DNA of 11,772 bases, from positions 1 to 11,772 of the forward strand of contig JAVWZM010000064.1 of NCBI GenBank assembly GCA_036661035.1, read 5' to 3'. A program made the translations under genes and the position numbers. Position 1 is the first letter of the stretch; every line of letters starts with the position of its first letter. Positions 1 through 7,299 of the stretch are shown piece by piece. The stretch comes from JAGPHI01 sp036661035 (GTDB lineage: Bacteria > Bacillota > Clostridia > Oscillospirales > Ruminococcaceae). Below the pieces are notes generated by a model. It was not told the DNA's origin and did not search any database. It saw only the letters and a program-made list of their open reading frames with translations.

Positions 1-1
1 T

Positions 2-70
2 TGCTTTTTATTTGAGCTCTATTCGTTGCGTACCCCAACATTTAGTATAGAGCCTGAAAAATCCCAATGA
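2..70 (+). CDS. Possible 3' end of an unidentified gene (partial)
   Basis: Reading from base 2 there are 22 sense codons ending in TGA at 68-70, and the strong terminator hairpin begins two bases later. A stop codon directly before a terminator is the usual layout of a gene end. The tail reads CFLFELYSLRTPTFSIEPEK and then SQ. I do not recognise a family. The other two plus-strand frames are closed by stops at 13-15 and 46-48. The piece is too short for any functional call, and it could be chance open reading frame next to the terminator. Confidence 0.35.
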   Translation, partial: CFLFELYSLRTPTFSIEPEKSQ

Positions 71-71
71 T

Positions 72-112
72 AAAAACGCCGACTATACAAAACATGTATA
101 GTCGGCGTTTTT
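72..112. terminator. Bidirectional rho-independent terminator
   Basis: An 18-bp perfect stem (72-89 with 95-112) encloses a 5-base loop. It has a GC core (CGCCGAC) flanked by AAAAA on the left and TTTTT on the right, so both strands give a stem followed by a U tract. On the minus strand it lies 53 bases beyond the stop of the c-di-GMP gene and would end that transcript. On the plus strand it would end whatever gene enters from the left. Confidence 0.9.
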
Positions 113-165
113 CAGTTCTTTGTAAAATGTTGGCAGTTGCGCGCTATTTAAAGCAACAATGCGGC

Positions 166-3100
166 TTAATCCCAATATGAATTCATGTTTTCTACATCGG
201 TTATATCAACGGCAACCTCTAAGTGAATCATATTCCCATTGCGATTAACATTTTTACCTCGCATTAAAAATATTTTCTGAGTATTGGGTACGTGGAACAC
301 GCGGGTGTATACTTTTTTATCCGACATTTTAGATAAATTGCAAAAATTGCAAGGAGCGCTTCTGTGCATCAAAACTTCATAGCATTTTTTGCCATTACAT
401 TCTTCAAGGGTAATACCCGCATATTCGCAGAAATTATCATTTGCATATATAATCTCGTAGCTATTCAAATCGCAAGCATAAACACAGTCGTTTATAACAT
501 TCAGCACGCTTTGCGCGTCGTTAATCCATTTGCTTACCGATGTTTCCGCCGACTCCTCACCGTATACGGAAACTATATTTCTGCCGCGGCATTTTGCATT
601 ATACAACGCCTTGTCTGCGTTTTGATACAGCAGTTCAAATGTACGTATTTCTTTATCGGATATCGCAACACCTACAGAGCAAGTAATATTGGCGTCTTCA
701 TCGTCAACAACAATTTCTGAAATATCATCGCAAAGCTGCTGCGCTTTTCTTTCCACAATGTCTACATAGGGGATATCGCTTATAAATACGGCAAATTCAT
801 CTCCGCCCATGCGCACAATTATATCTTTCTTTTCAAAATGTGCACGTAGCTTATCGGCAACGGCGCAAATGATTTTGTCGCCATATTCGTGGCCATGCAA
901 ATCGTTTGCTTTTTTGAAATTATCAATGTCGATAATAACCATTACGCATGTACCTACCGTGCTTTCAAGACGCTGCGATATCATAGACTGGGCACTTATT
1001 CTGTTTACAAGCCCCGTCATCAAATCCGTTTTAACTTGAGCAGACATGGTATTATATTCTTCCACCATCTCTTTAAATCGGTGGTTTGCCTCCAGCACAT
1101 TGCGCACACGGCGAATAACTGCCGCCGGAACAAACGGTTTTACTATAAAATCGTTTGCGCCAAGTGTAAATGAGCTTGTTTGCTGTTCCACGCTATCGTC
1201 GGCTGTAATTATAATAACAGGTATTGCATCAAGCTTTGGAGAATTCTTTTTATATTTCAAAAATTCCTTACCGTCCATAACGGGCATACTGATATCCAAT
1301 AGGATAAGATCCACTTGGTTTTGCTTATCCTTTAAAATTTTAATTGCTTCTACGCCGTTTTCCGCCTCTAAGAACAAATATTCTTTTTGCAAAATCTTCT
1401 TTAAAACAGTGCGGTTTATTTGCGCATCGTCTACTATAAGTACAGTATGTGTATTATGGCTGCCTGAAAGCCATGTTTCCCTGTATTTTTGAAGCTCGGA
1501 ATCAAGCTCTTTATGCAGTGTAATGTCGGTAAGCTTACCTATAATAATATGCTTATCTCCAACCATGGCAGCGTACGAAAGCTTTGTATATAGCCATATT
1601 GGCATGCCGTTTGTGCGTCTACGCACATATTCGCACTCTATGCCTTTTTGTGTTGCCGCACATGCGCGAAAGGCATTGAGCAAAGCTTCTTTGTGGTTTT
1701 CGTCTACCATGCTCAACATATTCGGTGCTTTTGCCAGCATATCTTCATGCCCCAATAATGCATAATATGCCTCGTTTACCCTAATCATTTCTATTTGGTC
1801 GTCGGCAAATTCGTAAAGCACCGCCGCTTGCAAGGCATTGCCAAACAGCGATTTCATTTCATCGTTATGCGCAAACAAATCATCGTAGCAATAATCGTTT
1901 TCGTTGTGGCCTGTTGATATTTTTGTGCCAAGATAAGAACTACTGCATAAATGCTCATAATCTTTAAGCGGCATAGGGTGCGCAAAATAAAAGCCCTGCA
2001 CATAGTCGCAGCCGACACTTCTTAAAAAGTCTACCTGCTCCAGTGTTTCTGCGCCCTCTGCGATTACGGGGATATTGAGCCATTTTGCCATGCGGATTAC
2101 AGATGCAATGATATTTTCTCCTCTACCCGGAACATCTGTTTTAGAAAGAAACAGCATGTCTATTTTTAAAACATCTATTTCTATATCTTTCAAAACAGAA
2201 AGTGACGAATATCCGCTGCCAAAATCGTCCATTTGAATTATAAATCCGTGATTTTGCAAAAGAGATATCACTTTTTTCATAGCTTGCGGGTTATCTGTGT
2301 ATGCGCTTTCGGTTAGCTCTAGGTTTAAAAGCTCCGGCTCTAACTCGTATTTATAAACAAGCCCAAGCAAGGTTTCTACAATATTTGGGTTGTAAATATT
2401 TACTCTTGAAACATTAACCGAAATAGGATAAGGCTTGATACCTTGTTTTTTCCATGCATGAAGATATTGGCATGTGCGCTCCCATACAAAATAGTCTAGC
2501 CTGGTGATAAAGCCATTGCGCTCGAACACAGGTATAAATTCGCTTGGCGACAGCATGCCCTTTTGCGGGTGAAGCCACCTTACCAGTGCCTCCGCTCCGC
2601 AGGGTAGATTGGTGTGGATATTATATTGCGGCTGTAAATACACTTCAAACTGTCCGTTTTCAAGGGCATAGTTCATATTATTGGTAATTTCTTGCTCTGC
2701 GGATATGGCAAGGCTCATGCTTTCGTTATAATAAGCATAAAAATCTACATAATTCCCTTTGCAGGTCTTTGCGGCAAGTGTGGCACGATTGTACATTTCC
2801 TCTACAGAAATAGATAAATCGTCTATAATGTAAATGCCGACAGACGGTACAATATCATAGTTTGCATTAAATTTTGTTAAGGTTTTTTTAGATTGCTTAA
2901 CCATTTTTTCTATTTCGCTTGGATTGTACGGCAAACAAAGCCCCACAATATCGGATTCTATTCTTCCGTAAGTAGCGCTTTCTCGTTTTTTTGCATCTTC
3001 TGCCATACGAGTGGCAATGTAGATAAGCAGCTTATCGCCCTCAGCAGTACCAAAGAAAGAATTGATAAGTTGAAACCTGTCCACGTCAAAACGTAGAAAA

Positions 3101-3606
3101 ACAAATTTTTGTTCACTGTTTTCATCAATCATTTTACGTGTAACTTCAAAAAACTTGTTTTTATTGTAAATGCCCGTCAGCGTGTCGTATTCGGACATAT
3201 ACTTTAGCTGTTTAAGGGCCGGCAGCTCACTTCTGTCTATAGCATTTTTAATTCTGAACATAATAATATCATGGTCGTACGGTTTTGAAACGAAATCCCA
3301 CGCGCCAAGCTCTAGCGCCTTTTTTTCGTTTCCACTGCCGCCAACAGCCGTTATTACTATAATCGGCAAATTGCTGTAGCGCGCGTCTTTTCTTATCAGT
3401 TGCAAAACGCCATATCCGTCCATTACGGGCATGACAAGATCCAGCATAACGGCTACAATTTCTCCCCCATGCTTTTCTAACAGCTCTAGTGCCATCTGCC
3501 CGTTTTCGGCCTCCATTACTGTGTAACTTTCAGATAACATCTGCGAGAGCATTTTTCTGCTTACATCGCTGTCGTCTACTATTAGTACGGTTTTTAAAGA
3601 AGGCAT
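166..3606 (-). CDS. REC-GGDEF-EAL-PAS-REC-GGDEF-PAS c-di-GMP turnover protein
   Basis: Predicted cytosolic two-receiver diguanylate cyclase/phosphodiesterase, 1146 residues, with no membrane segment. REC1 (about 4-122) has acidic pair D11-D12, phospho-acceptor D56 and K108. A GGDEF-like domain (137-297) is degenerate: its signature reads ESDIV at 217-221, so it is probably a regulatory or GTP-binding module. The EAL domain (305-555) keeps the catalytic and metal residues: E339 of EAL, N398, E430, D460-D461, K481, E517 and Q537. PAS (about 585-700) precedes REC2 (720-838; D726-D727, D771, K823). The second GGDEF domain (855-1015) has an intact GGDEF at 934-938 with D893 and D895. The inhibitory RxxD site reads EKKD at 925-928, so product inhibition may be lost. 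A Cys-rich PAS (1028-1138) ends the protein. The start has an AGGAAGG site (3616-3622), nine bases upstream. It lies 203 bp downstream of the chemoreceptor on the same strand. Family call is firm; net activity is inferred. Confidence 0.92.
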   Translation of the reverse strand: MPSLKTVLIVDDSDVSRKMLSQMLSESYTVMEAENGQMALELLEKHGGEIVAVMLDLVMPVMDGYGVLQLIRKDARYSNLPIIVITAVGGSGNEKKALELGAWDFVSKPYDHDIIMFRIKNAIDRSELPALKQLKYMSEYDTLTGIYNKNKFFEVTRKMIDENSEQKFVFLRFDVDRFQLINSFFGTAEGDKLLIYIATRMAEDAKKRESATYGRIESDIVGLCLPYNPSEIEKMVKQSKKTLTKFNANYDIVPSVGIYIIDDLSISVEEMYNRATLAAKTCKGNYVDFYAYYNESMSLAISAEQEITNNMNYALENGQFEVYLQPQYNIHTNLPCGAEALVRWLHPQKGMLSPSEFIPVFERNGFITRLDYFVWERTCQYLHAWKKQGIKPYPISVNVSRVNIYNPNIVETLLGLVYKYELEPELLNLELTESAYTDNPQAMKKVISLLQNHGFIIQMDDFGSGYSSLSVLKDIEIDVLKIDMLFLSKTDVPGRGENIIASVIRMAKWLNIPVIAEGAETLEQVDFLRSVGCDYVQGFYFAHPMPLKDYEHLCSSSYLGTKISTGHNENDYCYDDLFAHNDEMKSLFGNALQAAVLYEFADDQIEMIRVNEAYYALLGHEDMLAKAPNMLSMVDENHKEALLNAFRACAATQKGIECEYVRRRTNGMPIWLYTKLSYAAMVGDKHIIIGKLTDITLHKELDSELQKYRETWLSGSHNTHTVLIVDDAQINRTVLKKILQKEYLFLEAENGVEAIKILKDKQNQVDLILLDISMPVMDGKEFLKYKKNSPKLDAIPVIIITADDSVEQQTSSFTLGANDFIVKPFVPAAVIRRVRNVLEANHRFKEMVEEYNTMSAQVKTDLMTGLVNRISAQSMISQRLESTVGTCVMVIIDIDNFKKANDLHGHEYGDKIICAVADKLRAHFEKKDIIVRMGGDEFAVFISDIPYVDIVERKAQQLCDDISEIVVDDEDANITCSVGVAISDKEIRTFELLYQNADKALYNAKCRGRNIVSVYGEESAETSVSKWINDAQSVLNVINDCVYACDLNSYEIIYANDNFCEYAGITLEECNGKKCYEVLMHRSAPCNFCNLSKMSDKKVYTRVFHVPNTQKIFLMRGKNVNRNGNMIHLEVAVDITDVENMNSYWD

Positions 3607-3660
3607 ATTTCAACACCTTCCTCTCGTGCGAAAAAGCCTAAATTCCACACAGTTTTAGCA

Positions 3661-3674
3661 TTTGGTTTACCAAA
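3661..3674. repeat. Small inverted repeat TTTGGT-TT-ACCAAA
   Basis: Perfect 6-bp arms around two bases, about 55 bp upstream of the c-di-GMP gene start on the minus strand. It could be an operator or chance in AT-rich DNA. It has no U tract on the minus strand and so is not a terminator for the chemoreceptor gene. Confidence 0.3.
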
Positions 3675-3719
3675 AAATTTGTTTTTACACATAACACTGT
3701 ATTCTCCATGCAATAGGAC

Positions 3720-3747
3720 AATGTATTTGATGCAAGGCATCGTCCAA
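3720..3747 (-). promoter_or_regulatory. Weak candidate promoter for the c-di-GMP gene
   Basis: On the minus strand TTGGAC (3747-3742) is followed after 16 bases by TACATT (3725-3720), a modest sigma-A-like match about 115 bp before the start codon. No convincing terminator separates the chemoreceptor stop at 3810 from this gene, so the gene may instead be co-transcribed with it. Confidence 0.2.
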
Positions 3748-3809
3748 ACCTTTGCTTTCATCACTTATGCCGAATTTTCACATGCATTATTATCAAATAT
3801 TTTTGCCTA

Positions 3810-5558
3810 TTAATATTTATCGTCTAGAAGTGGTGCCGCTGTTACTTTGCTTTTTTCCGCGGGCTTTAATTCGAGTGTGGGTTTTGCACTGCCTTTTAAT
3901 TTGAATTTACCTACCAATTGTTTAAGCATAACTGCCTGCCCCGAAAGCTCCTCGCTGGCGGCGGCAGATTCCTCTGCGGTGGCAGAGTTTGTTTGCACCA
4001 CGGCAGATATTTGGTCTATGCCCTGTGTAATTTGTGCGGCTGAGCTTGCTTGGTCGCTTGACGCCAGTGCAATTTTATCTACTATGGCAGATGCTTCTTG
4101 TGCGCCATCTACTACAGACAAAAGCGATTTTGCGGTTTCGTCGGCAAGCTTAGTGCCTTTTTCTACAACCTTTACGGAGTTTTCAATAAGAGCAGTAGTG
4201 CTCTTTGCCGCCTCGGCAGATTTGCTTGCAAGGTTGCGCACCTCGTCCGCCACTACGGCAAACCCTTTGCCTGCCGCGCCTGCGCGTGCGGCCTCCACAG
4301 CCGCATTAAGGGCTAGTATATTTGTTTGAAAAGCTATATCCTCAATTGCCTTGATAACCTTGCCTATCTCTTGAGAAGAAGTGCTGATTTCGCCCATTGC
4401 AAGGATTAGTTCATGCATTTTTTGGTTGCTGCTTTCTACCTCTCTGCCTGCCTGTGTTGTTTTAAGGCTTGCCTCTTTGGCGTTTGCGGCATTTGCTTTT
4501 ATTTGCTCCGTTATTTCTGTGATAGTTGCCGCAAGCTCCTCAACGGAGGACGCCTGTTCTGTTGCGCCTTGAGAAAGAGCCTGAGCGCCGGAGGATACTT
4601 GATCCGATCCGCCGGAAACCTGCACTGATGCCTCATTAATAAGGCCTAAAGTATCGCTTAGTTTAGTGTTGATATTTCGCATTGCCGCTAAAACAGGCGC
4701 ATAATCCGAAATATACATATCCCCTATTTTGGATTTTACATTAAAGTTACCGTCTGCCATTTCGCCAAGTACGTAGCTGATATCGCTTATAATTCCGCCT
4801 ACGCTCTGCACAATAAAAATCATTTTTTCAGCTAAAAAGCCGAGTTCATCTTTGGATTTATAATCTATATTAATATGTAATGAGCCGGTTGCCATTTCGC
4901 CCATGGCTTTTTCTATTTCTTTCATGGGGCGAGTTATGGAGCGTGTGGAAATCATTGCCATAACCACAGCCAAAACCAAGCTTACACCCAGTAATATAAA
5001 CGAGATTATAAGTGCTGTTTTTGTTGTGCTTTGTGCGGTTGCATCAAAACTAATCGCGTGAGCATCAGCATCGGCATATAGCGCGTCTGCCGCCTCATTT
5101 GTTTTAGTATATATCAGTGCATAATCTTGGCCTAAAAGCTGTGTGGCTTTTTTGTAATCCCGCATCTTTAGCGCGGACAAAATGGCATCACGCTCATTTG
5201 CAAGCTCAGCCTCTGCTTGTTCCACCGCAGTAACAAGCGCGGCATCTCCGGTGAAAACTTCCTTTATTTTTGCAATACGCGCGTCTAGATGCGCTTTGTT
5301 TTCATCAATTGCGCCTAAGTATTTATTTAAATTTTCTTCAATAATAGCACTGCGAATATCCTTGCCTATTGCATTTAAATCGTGTTTAATGCCAAGCGCT
5401 TCTGTAGTGGAAACATATGGGCCTGTAAAAAGCTGATGAGTAAGGCCGCCTACATTATTAAGCGAAAACAGTGCAAACGCTATCATTATTATGGATAAAA
5501 GCGTGACTGTTGCAAAGCCTACAAAGAGTTTTTGACCTATTTTTAAATTTTTATACAT
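3810..5558 (-). CDS. Methyl-accepting chemotaxis protein (4HB-type transmembrane receptor)
   Basis: Chemoreceptor of 582 residues that senses an extracellular ligand and controls CheA through CheW. Residues 11-33 form TM1, 34-180 an extracellular helical domain of the four-helix-bundle MCP type, and 181-204 TM2. A HAMP domain (about 205-258) follows, then a second HAMP-like stretch (258-305) and the cytoplasmic signalling coiled coil (310-556). The hairpin tip is highly conserved, including AFQTNILALNAAVEAARAG (409-427) and GFAVVADEVRNLA (432-444). No CheR-docking pentapeptide is seen at the C terminus. I chose the ATG at 5558 because GGAGGA (5565-5570) lies six bases upstream. An in-frame ATG at 5597 would add 13 Asn-rich residues (MSNNKNNIAGGNN) but has only a weak GAGAA behind it. 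No che genes are in the window, so it is a stand-alone receptor next to a c-di-GMP enzyme. The ligand is not predictable. Confidence 0.94.
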   Translation of the reverse strand: MYKNLKIGQKLFVGFATVTLLSIIMIAFALFSLNNVGGLTHQLFTGPYVSTTEALGIKHDLNAIGKDIRSAIIEENLNKYLGAIDENKAHLDARIAKIKEVFTGDAALVTAVEQAEAELANERDAILSALKMRDYKKATQLLGQDYALIYTKTNEAADALYADADAHAISFDATAQSTTKTALIISFILLGVSLVLAVVMAMISTRSITRPMKEIEKAMGEMATGSLHINIDYKSKDELGFLAEKMIFIVQSVGGIISDISYVLGEMADGNFNVKSKIGDMYISDYAPVLAAMRNINTKLSDTLGLINEASVQVSGGSDQVSSGAQALSQGATEQASSVEELAATITEITEQIKANAANAKEASLKTTQAGREVESSNQKMHELILAMGEISTSSQEIGKVIKAIEDIAFQTNILALNAAVEAARAGAAGKGFAVVADEVRNLASKSAEAAKSTTALIENSVKVVEKGTKLADETAKSLLSVVDGAQEASAIVDKIALASSDQASSAAQITQGIDQISAVVQTNSATAEESAAASEELSGQAVMLKQLVGKFKLKGSAKPTLELKPAEKSKVTAAPLLDDKY

Positions 5559-5671
5559 ATTATTTCCTCCTGCAATATTATTCTTATTATTAGACATTTC
5601 GTTTTCTCAATGACACCCGTTAATTTGTACAGCGGTTTTGTTTTTTTCGCCACTCTCTTTTATTGCATCGT

Positions 5672-5700
5672 AAAATAAAATACAGTTGGCTTTTCGTCAA
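5672..5700 (-). promoter_or_regulatory. Candidate sigma-A promoter of the chemoreceptor gene
   Basis: On the minus strand TTGACG (5700-5695) is followed after exactly 17 bases by TATTTT (5677-5672). These match 5 of 6 and 4 of 6 consensus bases. The start point would fall near 5665, giving a leader of about 105 bases. I saw no sigma-D/FliA-type motif here, although chemotaxis genes often use one. Confidence 0.5.
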
Positions 5701-6262
5701 CACTCCTACCAATAAAATCTGTTAGATAAGATATACGCCATATACCGCATAATTGCAATGTATTGCATATTTGCTGTAATGCCCACAAAGCATCGTTACA
5801 GTTTAAACATTAAATACATTTGCATGCGAGGGAAACAATAAGCAACGTTAACAATTGAACTAATATTGCCGTTTTTCACAATATCGCATACATTTAAAAT
5901 AGCAAAAGCTTGAAATATCCAACAGTTTCCGCTATAAACCGACACTTTAATTATAATACAAGAATTATGAAATGTCTAACTTTTTTACGCAAATCGTGGT
6001 TATTTTTACTTGAAAGGTTAGTATTATTAATAATTTATCGTACAAAATGCTGTATTTTGCATTTTTTATCAAATATTCCCAAAATTAATTGCTTTTATTA
6101 TATGTTTTTTTAATTAAAATATATAATTTTTGACTTTGAAATCACATACATATACTTGATTTTTTCAGCTTTTCTGCAAGCAGTAAATTAACTAGCACGT
6201 CTGCATTTTACATTGCAATGTAATTGTTGTTTACAATCTGCTCAATTGTATAAAACAGCCTT
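5701..6262. other. AT-rich intergenic stretch without a convincing gene
   Basis: About 560 bases lie between the chemoreceptor promoter and the end of the AraC-family gene; AT content rises further in 5940-6180. A 67-codon plus-strand frame at 5910-6113 starts with TTG, has no ribosome binding site and encodes a low-complexity composition, so it is not called. No tRNA-like fold or c-di-GMP riboswitch core is visible. The stretch holds a perfect palindrome (6208-6223), and 11 bases of it (ATTGCAATGTA) recur at 5752-5762. It may carry distal control sites, a small RNA, or decayed sequence. No clear terminator follows the AraC-family stop on the minus strand. Confidence 0.5.
6208..6223. repeat. 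Perfect 16-bp palindrome TTACATTGCAATGTAA
   Basis: The site is fully self-complementary, which suits a dimeric regulator. It lies 40 bp past the stop codon of the AraC-family gene. The 11-mer ATTGCAATGTA inside it also occurs at 5752-5762 upstream of the chemoreceptor. It lacks the GC core and U tract of a terminator. Confidence 0.5.
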
Positions 6263-7093
6263 TTATTCTTTTTTATTACTATTAAAATATTCTTTTGGCG
6301 TCATATTGAACTCTCGTTTAAAGGCTCTGAAAAAATTGTTGTAGCCGCCAAAGCCTGCAAGCTGATAAACCTCTGTAATAGGCTTGCCTGCCGATATTAG
6401 CTTTTTGCACATATTAAGCTTAGCCTTTACTATATAAGAATGTACGCTGTCGCCTGTTTGACGTTTAAATTCACGAGATATATGATATTTGCTTACATAA
6501 AACTCCTTTTCAAGGCGGTCGAGGCTTATTTCTTCGCTTAAATGCTCGTGTATATATGCAAAAATATCGTCAATTATCAATGTTTTACGGCTACGAGTAT
6601 TTTTTTGCATTTCCACTTGAATGCACGCTCTTAATATAAGCACCGTCAACATTTGCAAAAGAGATTTTTCAAATAAATTTGCCGCGAAAGCACCGCGCTC
6701 GCTCGAAAGACGGCCCAGCTTGATGCAAAGGCTTTTTATCAGCATTATAATTTCCGTGCTGCCACGCACTATTATAACTTTATTCGGCACTACCTCAAAG
6801 CATGGAGCAAGGTTTACACCCTCGTCCGAAATATATTCAAGCAGCTCATTTGATAAGCTAAGCAAAAACATTTCCGAGGGGTATTTACCACCATAATGCT
6901 GCAACAATACGCGAGTATTCGGCTTTATCAGTGCAATATCCTCCTGCGCACACGGAAATGTGCCGCTATCGTATTTTATAAAGCATTTTCCGTGTGTAAC
7001 AAGCAATATATTATGTGCATTTTCAGAATATATGGGCTTGCTTTCATCTTTTGTGAAAACAAATTTTTTTATAGAATAAGTTAAATTGTCCAT
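6263..7093 (-). CDS. AraC-family transcriptional regulator
   Basis: Cytosolic DNA-binding regulator of 276 residues, the usual length for this family. Residues 1 to about 95 resemble a cupin-like effector-binding domain. The C-terminal AraC domain (about 172-271) holds two helix-turn-helix units. HTH1 is at 191-211 (LDRLEKEFYVSKYHISREFK). HTH2, at 239-270, ends in the family signature with GFGGYNNFFRAFKREFNMTP at 247-266. The start is supported by AGGAGGG (7098-7104) four bases upstream. The gene is transcribed divergently from the transporter at 7300, the standard layout for a local activator, so it probably responds to the cassette's substrate and controls both directions. A perfect inverted repeat overlies its own candidate -10 box, suggesting autoregulation. 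The effector is unknown. Confidence 0.93.
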   Translation of the reverse strand: MDNLTYSIKKFVFTKDESKPIYSENAHNILLVTHGKCFIKYDSGTFPCAQEDIALIKPNTRVLLQHYGGKYPSEMFLLSLSNELLEYISDEGVNLAPCFEVVPNKVIIVRGSTEIIMLIKSLCIKLGRLSSERGAFAANLFEKSLLQMLTVLILRACIQVEMQKNTRSRKTLIIDDIFAYIHEHLSEEISLDRLEKEFYVSKYHISREFKRQTGDSVHSYIVKAKLNMCKKLISAGKPITEVYQLAGFGGYNNFFRAFKREFNMTPKEYFNSNKKE

Positions 7094-7154
7094 TTCGCCC
7101 TCCTATCTTTATGCATATTTACCAAACTTTATTTAAAATGAATATTATATTTAT

Positions 7155-7171
7155 TGTAATATCATATTACA
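7155..7171. promoter_or_regulatory. Candidate operator, 17-bp perfect inverted repeat
   Basis: TGTAATAT-C-ATATTACA has 8-bp arms around a single centre base, in the divergent gap between the AraC-family gene and the MFS gene. It covers the candidate -10 box of the AraC-family promoter and lies near -77 relative to the likely transporter start point. This suits dual repressor/activator use. AraC-family proteins often bind direct repeats, so the binder may be another factor. Confidence 0.45.
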
Positions 7172-7192
7172 TCAATTTTTAATAGTTTTCAA
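7164..7192 (-). promoter_or_regulatory. Candidate promoter of the AraC-family gene
   Basis: On the minus strand TTGAAA (7192-7187; 5 of 6) is followed after 17 bases by TAATAT (7169-7164; 4 of 6). The leader would be about 64 bases. An alternative -10, TATAAT at 7149-7144, has a poor -35 (ATGTAA). Confidence 0.45.
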
Positions 7193-7227
7193 GCAATAAT
7201 TGTATATGAAAAAAATGTCATCAAAGC

Positions 7228-7233
7228 TATAAT
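7228..7233 (+). promoter_or_regulatory. -10 box of the MFS/hydrolase transcript
   Basis: A perfect TATAAT lies 66 bp before the transporter start codon. At spacings of 15-19 bases no recognisable -35 element exists (the 17-bp position reads TATGAA). A good -10 without a -35 is typical of an activator-dependent promoter, which fits control by the divergent AraC-family protein. Confidence 0.5.
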
Positions 7234-7299
7234 GAATTTATAGGGCTGACGCAACTGTTTTGCGGCAGAATTTATTGCAAAATAATAAGGGGGATAATC

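Noticed and set aside
3661..3674. TTTGGTTTACCAAA as terminator of the chemoreceptor gene
   Set aside because: The stem is only 6 bp of mostly A-T pairs with a two-base loop, and no U tract follows it on the minus strand.
5559..5900. c-di-GMP riboswitch upstream of the chemoreceptor
   Set aside because: I looked for the GCAAACC and ACGCAAAGCC core on both strands and did not find it. ACAAAGCATC near 5785 is only a partial match.
5910..6113. 67-codon plus-strand open frame in the long gap
   Set aside because: It begins with TTG, has no ribosome binding site, and encodes a low-complexity AT-driven composition without any family motif.
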